A stretch of DNA of 6,291 nt from CALCHX01 sp035761165 (GCA_035761165.1 DASTRO010000114.1:1-6291), one strand, 5' to 3'. Shown: positions 1 to 5,277, numbered from the stretch's first letter. Notes: a model not told the origin generated them from the letters alone. A program made the numbers and translations.

Positions 1-470
1 GTGCCGTCGGGGGCGAGGAGCAGGGCGCGTGGGCTCGCGCCGTCGTCCACGACCAGCGAGTCGCCGCGGATGCGTGAGAGCACCGCCGGGCGGCGCAGCT
101 CCCCTGGCCCGTCGCCCCGCGCCACCGCGCTCCACCGCGGCCTCCCGCTGGCGTCGAACGCCCGCACGAACGGTGCGCTGCCGTCCAGCGTCACCACCGT
201 GCCGTCGGCCAGTCGGTAGACGTTGAGCAGCCGCGTGAAGATCGGAGCCGGCGCGTCGTCGGCCGACGACGGCGCGAAGAGAGGGACGCTGTCCACCGTC
301 CAGCGCGGCGACCGGCCCCAGCGCGGCGCATGGTTCTCGACGACGGTGACACCGGCGCTGTCGCGGCGCGTCGTCGTCTGGATCGTGGTCTCGTCGTCGG
401 CGGGCGTGCACGCCGCGGCGAGCGCCAGCAGCGCGAGGGCCGCGCTGTCGCGGCGCGGGTAGCGGAGCAT
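1..470 (-). CDS. Six-bladed beta-propeller-like lipoprotein (3' end beyond the window)
   Basis: The frame gives 156 residues before leaving the window. The N-terminus has two Arg-containing patches, a hydrophobic stretch (about residues 10-20) and a lipobox ending LAAAC, so Cys21 should be lipidated and the protein exported and membrane-anchored. After a Thr/Asp-rich linker comes DSAGVTVVEN (about 38-47), then a propeller-blade pattern: RLADGTVVTLDGSAPFVRAF (86-105), DASG (106-109) and GDGPGEL (119-125). This matches the '6-bladed beta-propeller' lipoproteins common in Gemmatimonadota, which are usually unassigned in function. The ATG at 470 is chosen because it places the signal peptide correctly, although no clear Shine-Dalgarno sequence precedes it. 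A promoter-like pair lies 37-65 bp upstream. The family call rests on pattern recognition from part of the protein; the C-terminal blades are not visible. Confidence 0.8.
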   Translation of the reverse strand, partial: MLRYPRRDSAALALLALAAACTPADDETTIQTTTRRDSAGVTVVENHAPRWGRSPRWTVDSVPLFAPSSADDAPAPIFTRLLNVYRLADGTVVTLDGSAPFVRAFDASGRPRWSAVARGDGPGELRRPAVLSRIRGDSLVVDDGASPRALLLAPDG

Positions 471-506
471 GGTCGAGGGGGTGGTCCGGGATGGGAGCGG
501 CGATCG

Positions 507-535
507 ATTGTCCATCGCCGGCCGCCCGTTGTCCA
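507..535 (-). promoter_or_regulatory. Candidate sigma-70-type promoter for the lipoprotein gene
   Basis: On the minus strand TGGACA (530-535, 5 of 6 to TTGACA) is followed after exactly 17 bp by GACAAT (507-512, 4 of 6 to TATAAT). Transcription would start near 500, leaving a leader of about 30 nt before the ATG at 470. The -35 box lies only 10 bp past the stop codon of the upstream small gene, so the lipoprotein gene need not depend on read-through. Both boxes sit inside a duplicated GATGGACAA (508-516 and 529-537 on the plus strand, 21 bp apart). This is a consensus match only. Confidence 0.4.
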
Positions 536-544
536 TCCCCCGCT

Positions 545-805
545 TCACCCCTCCCCGTGCGGCCGCTCCGACGCGCGCTCCGTCAGCAGCCGCGTCGTGA
601 AGCGCTGCGACTCGGCCACCTCGGCCAGCTCCGTCTCCACTCGCTGCAGCGTCTCCTCCAGCAGGCGCACGCGCTCCTCCATCGCGCGCAGCCCCGGCGA
701 GCCGGCGCGCCCCTCGTAGGCGCGCAGGAAGCGGAGCAGCAGGTAGCCGCCGCCGCCGAAGACCGCGCCCCAGAAGAGGATCATCAGCACGAACGGGAAG
801 AACAT
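545..805 (-). CDS. Small membrane protein with a coiled coil, PspB-like in layout
   Basis: The product has 86 residues. Residues 2-28 form one strongly hydrophobic segment with a GGGG at 17-20 and an Arg-rich exit (RFLRAYEGR). Residues 40-68 are charged and heptad-like (MEERVRLLEETLQRVETELA), so a short cytoplasmic coiled coil is likely, and the tail is polar. This is the layout of phage-shock-protein-B-type proteins (one N-terminal helix, then a coiled coil, 70-90 residues), but I see no diagnostic residue and no pspA or pspC beside it, so I give no symbol. The ATG at 805 fits because the membrane helix starts directly after it; the frame further upstream reads as Arg-rich noise. Shine-Dalgarno is weak. 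The gene is divergent from the plus-strand operon at 1052 and lies 74 bp upstream of the lipoprotein gene. Confidence 0.75.
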   Translation of the reverse strand: MFFPFVLMILFWGAVFGGGGYLLLRFLRAYEGRAGSPGLRAMEERVRLLEETLQRVETELAEVAESQRFTTRLLTERASERPHGEG

Positions 806-860
806 CGCGGACGGGCGTGAGGGTGGCGGCACGGCAGGCCGGGCCCCGGCCGTGCCTCTG

Positions 861-922
861 GGCGCATGATGCGCCAGCGCCGTGCCGCTGGCAACGCCGG
901 CGGACCCGGCCGCAGCGCTGCG
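861..922. promoter_or_regulatory. Cluster of short perfect dyads in the divergent intergenic region
   Basis: The 806-1051 gap between two divergent genes carries three adjoining inverted repeats. GGCGCAT-G-ATGCGCC (861-875) is perfect over 7+1+7. GCCAGCG-6 nt-CGCTGGC (873-892) overlaps the first. CGCAGCGCTGCG (911-922) is a perfect 12-bp palindrome. They could be operators for a regulator of either or both divergent transcripts, or structures in a leader RNA. A locally AT-rich TTGCATAAAC at 951-960 might belong to a plus-strand promoter, but I found no well-spaced -35/-10 pair. Such dyads also arise by chance in very GC-rich DNA, so the regulatory reading is an inference. Confidence 0.3.
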
Positions 923-1040
923 CCAGGGGAGCAGCGGGATACGGCAGTGCTTGCATAAACGTCCGACTCGTCCCTCCATGGAGCGCGACGGGAGCCCGAG
1001 GCCCGCGGCCGCCTTCCGATGTCCGTCGCCGCAGCTCCGC

Positions 1041-1046
1041 AGGAGG
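1041..1046 (+). promoter_or_regulatory. Ribosome binding site fixing the start at 1052
   Basis: AGGAGG is followed by a 5-nt spacer and ATG at 1052. It favours this ATG over the in-frame ATG at 1019, which would add eleven residues without family character. Confidence 0.8.
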
Positions 1047-1051
1047 GAGTC

Positions 1052-1408
1052 ATGATCGTCGAACGCAACGTCTTCCGGCTCAAGTTCGGCGCCGCGCGTG
1101 AGGCCGTGGCGCTCTGGCAGGAGGGGCTGACGACCCTCCGCAACGCGGGCGCGACGATCGACGCGCGCCTGCTCACCGACCTCACCGGCCCGTACTACAC
1201 GCTGGTCCTCGAGCTGACGCACGAGAGCCTGGCGGCGATGGAGACGGCCGCGCAGCGCGAGATGGACTCGCCCGAATGGAAGGCGTGGTACCGGCGCTTC
1301 GTGCCGCTCGTCGAGTCGGGCTACCGCGAGATCTTCACCCTGGTGGCGAGCGCCGCGCCGTCGCTGCCGGGCGCGGAGATGGGAGCGCGCGCGGCCGGCA
1401 CGCGGTGA
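1052..1408 (+). CDS. NIPSNAP-like / dimeric alpha-beta barrel protein
   Basis: The product has 118 residues. It starts MIVERNVFRLKFG, then a helix (AAREAVALWQEGLTTLRNAG), a beta strand with TGPYYTLVLELTHESL, a second helix ending in SPEWKAWYRRFVPLVESGYR, and a final strand EIFTLV. This ferredoxin-like beta-alpha-beta pattern with a central 'YYTLVLE' strand resembles NIPSNAP and related dimeric alpha/beta-barrel proteins, which bind or rearrange small molecules or serve as accessory subunits. No catalytic residue can be named. It is the first gene of a probable three-gene operon: the ATG of the following flavoprotein gene lies 35 bp after its TGA. The last 15-20 residues are Ala/Gly-rich and probably disordered. 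An antibiotic-biosynthesis-monooxygenase-type fold is the main alternative reading. Confidence 0.75.
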   Translation: MIVERNVFRLKFGAAREAVALWQEGLTTLRNAGATIDARLLTDLTGPYYTLVLELTHESLAAMETAAQREMDSPEWKAWYRRFVPLVESGYREIFTLVASAAPSLPGAEMGARAAGTR

Positions 1409-1443
1409 GCGGGCACGTCGGGACCTCAGCACGGAGACCGTCC

Positions 1444-2691
1444 ATGACCACTTCCTATCGCCCGGACGTGCCGGGCGCGCCGACGCTCACGCCGGCCCCG
1501 CCCGGCGCCTCCGACGCGGGCGTGGACGAGCGGCTCGTGGAGGCCGCCCGGCAGCTCGCCCCGCTCATCCGCGCGCACGCCGACGAGGCCGAGCGCGAGC
1601 GGCGGATCGCGCGGCCGGTGCTCGACGCGCTCGCCGATGCGGGATTGCGACGTCTGTTCGCCCCGCGCGCCTACGGCGGGCTGGAGGCGGACCCGGTCAC
1701 CTGCGCCCGCGCGGTGGAGGAGATCGCCCTCGCCGACAGCGCCGCCGGCTGGGCGATGCAGGCGGGGAACACCGGCGCCTGGTGGGCCGCCCGCCTGCCG
1801 GCGGAGGGCGCGGCGGAGCTCTTCGCCGGCGGACCCGAGCCGATCATCGCCGCCTCCTTCCAGGCCATGCATCGCGTGACGGAGGTGCCCGGCGGTTACC
1901 GTTTCACCGGCCGCGGCGCGCTGGCCAGCACCGTCCACGACGCGCAGTGGGTGATGATGGCGGGGCTCGTGATGGACGACGGCCGGCCGCGGATGACGGA
2001 GGCCGGCCCCGAGATCGTCGCCGTCGCCATGTCCACCGGCGACGTCGAGATCGTGGACAGCTGGCACTCGCTCGGCATGCGCGGCACCGACAGCAACGAC
2101 GTGGTGGCCGACGACGTCCACGTGCCCGCCTCGCGCGCCTTCCACATGACGCCCACCTTCCGGCCGGGGCCGGGCTACGAGGGGCCGCTCTACCGCATCC
2201 CGGCCGTGGCCTCGGTGTCGGTGGTGGTCGCGCCCGTGGCGCTGGCCATCGCCCGCAACGCCATCACCGCGCTGCGCGAGCTCGCGCAGCAGAAGACGGC
2301 GATGGGCACGATGAAGACGCTGCGCGATCGCGCCGTGGTGCAGGCGACGCTGGCCGAGGCGGAGGGGATCCTGCGCGCGGCGCGGCTGCTCTTCTACGAC
2401 GAGCTGGCGGCGGCCTGGCGGCGCGCGGTGGCCGGCGAGACGGCGACGCTCGAGCAGCGCGCCGACCTGATGCTGGCCGGCGCCCACGCGGCGCGCAGCG
2501 CGGCGCGGGTGGCGGACCTCATGCACCGTCTGGGCGGCACCAGCGGCATCTACGCGCGCAGCCCGCTGGAGCGCCACTTCCGCGACGCGCAGACGGTGCG
2601 GCACCACGGCTTCCTCTCCGATGGGCGGCTGGAGACGGTGGGGCAGGTGTACCTGGGCGTCGCGCCGGAGTTCCCGCTGGTGGCGTTCTGA
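1444..2691 (+). CDS. Acyl-CoA-dehydrogenase-fold flavoprotein, probably monooxygenase type
   Basis: The product has 415 residues, usual length for the superfamily. The helical N-domain carries YGGLEADPVTCARAVEEIAL (77-96) and ADSAAGWAMQ (97-106). The beta domain contains GYRFTGRGALAS (151-162) and WHSLGMRGTDSNDVVADDVH (207-226), the flavin- and substrate-facing strand motif. The C-terminal four-helix domain has GGTSGIYARSPLERHFRDA (364-382). The C-terminus resembles the Acyl-CoA_dh_2 type seen in HsaA, HpaH-like and DszC-like two-component flavin monooxygenases. Aligned by eye with medium-chain acyl-CoA dehydrogenase (RDAKIYQIYEG), the catalytic Glu position is Gly389, so ordinary acyl-CoA oxidation is unlikely. 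GGAGA 6 nt before the ATG at 1444 supports this start; reading further upstream only overlaps the preceding gene. No flavin reductase gene is visible in the window. A dehydrogenase with a displaced base remains possible. Confidence 0.88.
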   Translation: MTTSYRPDVPGAPTLTPAPPGASDAGVDERLVEAARQLAPLIRAHADEAERERRIARPVLDALADAGLRRLFAPRAYGGLEADPVTCARAVEEIALADSAAGWAMQAGNTGAWWAARLPAEGAAELFAGGPEPIIAASFQAMHRVTEVPGGYRFTGRGALASTVHDAQWVMMAGLVMDDGRPRMTEAGPEIVAVAMSTGDVEIVDSWHSLGMRGTDSNDVVADDVHVPASRAFHMTPTFRPGPGYEGPLYRIPAVASVSVVVAPVALAIARNAITALRELAQQKTAMGTMKTLRDRAVVQATLAEAEGILRAARLLFYDELAAAWRRAVAGETATLEQRADLMLAGAHAARSAARVADLMHRLGGTSGIYARSPLERHFRDAQTVRHHGFLSDGRLETVGQVYLGVAPEFPLVAF

Positions 2692-2719
2692 CGCGCGCGA
2701 CGCGCGACGCGGGCGGCCG

Positions 2720-3163
2720 ATGCCGGTGACCGGCGTCCTCGAGACCTGTCTCTACGCCACCGACCTGGACGCGGCCGAACGCTTCTACGCCACCACGCTC
2801 GGGCTCCAGGCGTTCGCCCGCGACCCCGGGCGGCACGTCTTCTTCCGCTGCGGCGCCGGCGTCTTCCTCCTCTTCAACCCGGACCGCACGAGCGCCGCGG
2901 CCGGGGAGGTGGGAGGTGTGCCGGTGCCGCCGCACGGCGCGCGTGGCGCCGGGCACGTGGCCTTCCGCGTACCGGCGGCGGAGCTGGCGGCCTGGCGGGC
3001 GCGGCTCGAGGCGGCGGGCGTCGCCGTCGAGGCGGAGATCGCCTGGCCGCGCGGCGGACGCTCGCTCTACGTGCGCGACCCGGCGGGGAACAGCGTGGAG
3101 CTGGGCACGGCGCGCATCTGGGGGCTGCCGGAGGGGCCGGACGACGCGGTGGGCGCCGGCTGA
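2720..3163 (+). CDS. VOC-superfamily protein (glyoxalase / dioxygenase fold)
   Basis: The product has 147 residues, one complete VOC unit made of two beta-alpha-beta-beta-beta modules. Module 1 runs VLETCLYATDLDAAERFYAT (6-25) and GLQAF; module 2 runs GHVAFRVPAAELAAWRARLE (78-97) and LYVRDPAGNSVELGTARIW (116-134). Likely metal ligands are His79 and Glu127. The usual first-strand His is Glu8 here, which could still bind metal. Family members isomerise or cleave small molecules (glyoxalase I, extradiol dioxygenases) or bind antibiotics; the substrate is not readable. It is too short for a two-domain extradiol dioxygenase. It follows the flavoprotein gene by 28 bp, and that spacer is made of GACGCGC-type repeats with no good Shine-Dalgarno, so translation may depend on the upstream gene. 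The last gene of the operon, it ends inside a 13-bp tandem repeat. Confidence 0.85.
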   Translation: MPVTGVLETCLYATDLDAAERFYATTLGLQAFARDPGRHVFFRCGAGVFLLFNPDRTSAAAGEVGGVPVPPHGARGAGHVAFRVPAAELAAWRARLEAAGVAVEAEIAWPRGGRSLYVRDPAGNSVELGTARIWGLPEGPDDAVGAG

Positions 3164-3212
3164 CGTCGCCGGCTGACGTCGCCCCGTGACGTCGCCCCGT
3201 GACGTCGCCGCA
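3161..3212. repeat. 13-bp tandem repeat, four units, containing the VOC stop codon
   Basis: Four units TGACGTCGCC followed by GGC, CCG, CCG and GCA start at 3161, 3174, 3187 and 3200. The first TGA is the stop codon of the VOC gene. Because 13 is not a multiple of 3, successive units put TGA into all three forward frames. Each unit also carries the palindrome GACGTC. The array fills most of the 63-bp gap between two convergent genes. No hairpin with a T-run is seen, so this is not an evident intrinsic terminator. Confidence 0.9.
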
Positions 3213-3226
3213 GCGTGCCGCCCCGC

Positions 3227-4099
3227 TCACCCCTGCCGGCGCAGCGCGGCGGCGCGCTCGGCGAAGTACGTCGCCAGGTCGCGGCTCCCGGTGGCCGGCG
3301 CCACCGCGTCCACCACGCTGATGCGGGCGCCGAAGTCGAGCAGCGCGGCCAGCCGCGGGTTGAGCGGCGCCATCGCCACGGCCGCGGCGCGGAAGGCCGC
3401 CGCCGGCACGCGCGCCAGGCGCGGCGCGCGGCCCAGCGCCTCGAAGGCCAGCTGCACGATCGAGGCGCGCGTGTAGATCACCGGTCCGCCGACGTCCACC
3501 TCGCGCGCACCGGCCGCCACCGCGGCCACGCAGGCGTCGGCGACGTCGGCCTCGTGGATCGGGTTCGTGCGCGCCCGACCGTCGCCGATCACCACCCCCA
3601 CGCCCCCCGCCGCCGCGCGCAGCACCTCGTCGAAGAAGGCGAAGTAGCCGGTGGGGCGGACGACGGTATGCGGGAGCGAGCCGGCGGCCAGAGCGTTCGC
3701 CACCGCCTCGTGCGCGGCGACGTAGGGCGAGCGCCGCACGGAGGGGGGCGCGCAGACCGACACGTAGGCGAAGCGCGCCGCCCCCGCCGCATGCGTCGCC
3801 CGCAGCAGCGCCAGGTTGCCGTCGCGGTCCACTCGCGCGAACGACCGCCGGTCTCGCACGTCTCGCACGCTCAGCGACGCGCCGGCACAGGAGAAGACGA
3901 GCGCCGCGCCCTCGCAGGCGCGGGCCAGCGCCGTCGCCGCGCCGCGCGCGGTGAGGTCCGCCTCCACGACGTCGTGCAGCCCGAGCGCCACCGCGCGGGC
4001 CCGCTGACGGCTGATGGCGCGCACGCGCCAGCCGTCGCGCAGCAGCGCGAGCACGAGGTGGCGCCCCAGCGTGCCGGTGGCGCCGGCGACCACCGCCAA
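3227..4099 (-). CDS. NAD(P)-binding extended/atypical SDR (NmrA-like) oxidoreductase
   Basis: From the TTG at 4099 the product has 290 residues. The Rossmann motif GATGTLG is at 6-12, followed by a basic strand end (RAISRQRAR, 27-35) that suggests NADP(H). FSCAGA (69-74) and YVSVCAP (112-118) mark the next beta strands. The active-site region reads SPYVAAHEAV (124-133), so the YxxxK Lys is His130. VVRPTGYFAFFDEVL (146-160), RTNPIHEADVADACV (177-191) and DVGGP (202-206) are typical of this atypical SDR group, whose members often have unknown substrates. The start is uncertain. The frame stays open upstream, through an Ala/Pro/Asp-rich stretch with a 15-bp repeat, into the end of the proline-rich gene. 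No ATG or GTG occurs between 4333 and the TTG, and no Shine-Dalgarno precedes the TTG. It is the last gene of a minus-strand cluster and convergent with the VOC gene. Confidence 0.85.
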   Translation of the reverse strand: MAVVAGATGTLGRHLVLALLRDGWRVRAISRQRARAVALGLHDVVEADLTARGAATALARACEGAALVFSCAGASLSVRDVRDRRSFARVDRDGNLALLRATHAAGAARFAYVSVCAPPSVRRSPYVAAHEAVANALAAGSLPHTVVRPTGYFAFFDEVLRAAAGGVGVVIGDGRARTNPIHEADVADACVAAVAAGAREVDVGGPVIYTRASIVQLAFEALGRAPRLARVPAAAFRAAAVAMAPLNPRLAALLDFGARISVVDAVAPATGSRDLATYFAERAAALRRQG

Positions 4100-4126
4100 C
4101 CGCGGCGCGTCGCTCGTCGCCGCGGT

Positions 4127-4161
4127 GTCCGGCGCGGCGGCGTCCGGCGCGGCGGCGTCCG
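4127..4161. repeat. 15-bp direct repeat upstream of the SDR core
   Basis: GTCCGGCGCGGCGGC occurs at 4127-4141 and again at 4142-4156, followed by GTCCG. On the minus strand, in the SDR frame, it reads as two Asp-Ala-Ala-Ala-Pro units. The period is a multiple of three and the surrounding codons end in G or C almost throughout, which fits a translated linker. The sequence is however too GC-rich for this to be decisive. Confidence 0.75.
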
Positions 4162-4181
4162 AGGCGGTCGGGGGCGTCGAC

Positions 4182-4388
4182 TCAGGGCGCAGGCGGCCGC
4201 TCCGGGTTCTCCACCGGCACGCCGCGCGTCGGCTGGTCCGGCGGGAGGTCCACCTCGCGCACCGGCGGCCCCGGGTCGTGCCACGGCTGCGGTGGCGGCG
4301 TGGGCGCCGGCGTCGGCTCCGGCGAGGGATCACGCCCCGGCGGCGGCAGCGTCGGGTCGGGGCGCTCGTCTGGCGGTGGCTGCTGCAT
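4182..4388 (-). CDS. Small proline-rich protein of unknown function
   Basis: The product has 68 residues, starting MQQPPPDERPDPTLPPPGRD and continuing with alternating Pro, Glu, Thr and Ala (PEPTPAPTPPPQP), then PPVREVDLPPDQPTRG. About 40 percent is proline, so it is probably extended and disordered, with no signal peptide or membrane helix. I recognise no catalytic domain. Short PPP-rich proteins of this kind are annotated only as hypothetical. The ATG at 4388 is chosen because GGAGG precedes it by 5 nt; an in-frame ATG at 4400 would add four residues with a poorer ribosome site. It lies 92 bp after the MgtC-like gene on the same strand. Its final codons are CCC TGA, and the +1 frame from there runs open into the SDR protein. 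Confidence 0.6.
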   Translation of the reverse strand: MQQPPPDERPDPTLPPPGRDPSPEPTPAPTPPPQPWHDPGPPVREVDLPPDQPTRGVPVENPERPPAP

Positions 4389-4393
4389 CGATG

Positions 4394-4398
4394 CCTCC
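4394..4398 (-). promoter_or_regulatory. Ribosome binding site for the proline-rich gene
   Basis: GGAGG on the minus strand, followed by the 5-nt spacer CATCG and ATG at 4388. It decides in favour of that ATG over the one at 4400, which it overlaps. Confidence 0.65.
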
Positions 4399-4438
4399 AT
4401 CGTCTCGGGAATCACGCCCTCGCCGAGCCCCGCACGAA

Positions 4439-4450
4439 GCGCGCGCGCGC
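4439..4450. repeat. Short alternating GC tract
   Basis: Twelve bases of perfectly alternating GC between the MgtC-like gene and the proline-rich gene. Such tracts can adopt Z-DNA under supercoiling, but nothing else points to a function. Confidence 0.6.
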
Positions 4451-4480
4451 GGTGGGTCGCGCGGCGCCGACATTCACGGC

Positions 4481-5059
4481 TCAGGGGAGTGGGGCGGAGC
4501 CGGGGCCGAGGCCACCGCCATCGTCGCTCCGGACGCCGCCGGCGGGGGTGCGGCGGCCGCGCGGGTCGAGGCGGTGACGCGGGCTCGGCGCACTGGCGCG
4601 GGGGAGCACGCGCCGCGCGAAGTGCTCGATCGGGCCTCCCAGGAGGAGCAGGAACATGGCGAGCCCGAACGTCGTGCCGGCGAGGACCCACAGCCCGGCG
4701 CCGGCCGCGACGCCCAGGCAGGCGACGAGCCAGATGGTGGCGGCGGTGGTGAGGCCGCGCACCGAGCCGTGCTCCTGCGTCTTGAGGATGACGCCGGCGC
4801 CGAGGAAGCCGATGCCGGCCACGATCCCCTGAATCGTGCGCCCGACCGGGTTCCCGTCGAGTTGGCCGGCGGAGAGGGCGATGTGCGTGCTGACGAGCGT
4901 CACCAGCGCCGAGCCGAGGGCGACCAGCCCGTGCGTGCGCATCCCCGCCGGCTTGTCGCGCAGCTCGCGGTTGAGGCCGATGAGCGCGCCCATGATCATG
5001 GCGAGCACGAGCCGCCCGACGGTCGTCAGCGGGTCGGGGGCGAGCAGGGTCGGGTCGAT
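4481..5059 (-). CDS. MgtC/SapB-family membrane protein (short form, start codon unclear)
   Basis: Counted from the ATC at 5059 the product has 192 residues. The family core is clear: MGALIGLNREL (23-33) with KPAGMRTHGLVALGSAL (36-52), then GIVAGIGFLGAGVI (78-91) and VRGLTTAATIWLVACLGVAA (100-119). Hydrophobic segments lie at about 14-30, 43-62, 78-92, 104-122 and 125-141. MgtC proteins are inner-membrane proteins; in pathogens MgtC aids survival at low Mg2+ and modulates ATP synthase, while in free-living bacteria the role is mostly unknown. The tail after about 150 is Arg/Pro/Gly-rich and does not look like the ACT-like C-domain of Salmonella MgtC. The start is a problem: no ATG, GTG or TTG suits it. 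GTG at 5008 or ATG at 4999 or 4993 would cut the first helix, whereas the ATC at 5059 has an ideal ribosome site and gives a normal N-terminus, DPTLLAPDPLTTVGRLVLA. Confidence 0.82.
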   Translation of the reverse strand: MDPTLLAPDPLTTVGRLVLAMIMGALIGLNRELRDKPAGMRTHGLVALGSALVTLVSTHIALSAGQLDGNPVGRTIQGIVAGIGFLGAGVILKTQEHGSVRGLTTAATIWLVACLGVAAGAGLWVLAGTTFGLAMFLLLLGGPIEHFARRVLPRASAPSPRHRLDPRGRRTPAGGVRSDDGGGLGPGSAPLP

Positions 5060-5064
5060 GCGAG

Positions 5065-5069
5065 CCTCC
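5065..5069 (-). promoter_or_regulatory. Shine-Dalgarno sequence in front of an ATC codon
   Basis: GGAGG with the 5-nt spacer CTCGC precedes ATC (5057-5059) in the MgtC frame. The motif and spacing equal those of the NIPSNAP-like and proline-rich genes in this window. This suggests translation begins here, at a non-standard codon or at a former ATG. Confidence 0.5.
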
Positions 5070-5115
5070 GGGAGGCGTGTCTCGTCGCGCGATGGCGGCT
5101 GCCGGCACTGATTCG

Positions 5116-5130
5116 TCAGTAAACTACTGA
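5116..5130. promoter_or_regulatory. Perfect short inverted repeat TCAGTA-AAC-TACTGA
   Basis: A 6+3+6 perfect dyad in an unusually AT-rich patch, 57 bp upstream of the ATC codon of the MgtC-like gene and abutting the GATCCGCGG repeat. It could be an operator or the outer edge of the repeat element. The patch is also the most likely place for the MgtC promoter, but I found no well-spaced -35/-10 pair. Confidence 0.35.
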
Positions 5131-5202
5131 ACTGCCTGCCGCGGATCACGCGGCAGCGGCGGAACTGCCTGAACTCCCTACCGCGGATCTCCGCCGCGCG
5201 CC
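5128..5202 (+). repeat. Left GATCCGCGG repeat pair
   Basis: Two related units follow each other. TGAACTGCCTG then CCGCGGATC (5128-5147) is followed by GGAACTGCCTG, six further bases, then CCGCGGATC (5161-5189). The 17-mer at 5138-5154 occurs exactly, in reverse complement, at 5684-5700. Short palindromic units of this kind are characteristic of REP-like interspersed repeats. Confidence 0.7.
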
Positions 5203-5277
5203 CGTGGCGCACGCGGATCGATCGCGGCGCCGGGCCGAGCTCCGGTGCGCCGGGGCCGGAACGGCTGGGGAACGACA

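Noticed and set aside
833..857. GC-rich hairpin around GGCCGGG / CCCCGGCC as a terminator
   Set aside because: It lies in an upstream leader region rather than after a gene, has a bulge, and has no T-run.
806..1432. Upstream extension of the small membrane protein frame to 295 residues
   Set aside because: The added part is Arg/Ala-rich, overlaps the NIPSNAP-like gene on the other strand, and would bury the membrane helix in the middle of the protein.
1426..2607. A 393-codon open minus-strand frame
   Set aside because: It is the antisense shadow of the flavoprotein gene, His/Arg/Gly-rich with no domain pattern.
3164..3226. Intrinsic terminator between the convergent VOC and SDR genes
   Set aside because: The gap holds the 13-bp repeats, but no stable stem followed by a T-run on either strand.
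4100..4333. ATG at 4333 as the start of the SDR gene
   Set aside because: It would overlap the proline-rich gene by about 150 bp, and the added residues are mostly Arg/Ser, the pattern of an out-of-frame shadow.
3215..5122. A 635-codon open plus-strand frame
   Set aside because: It lies antisense to three recognisable genes (SDR, proline-rich, MgtC-like) and encodes only Arg/Ala/Gly/His-rich sequence, as expected from the complement of GC-rich codons.
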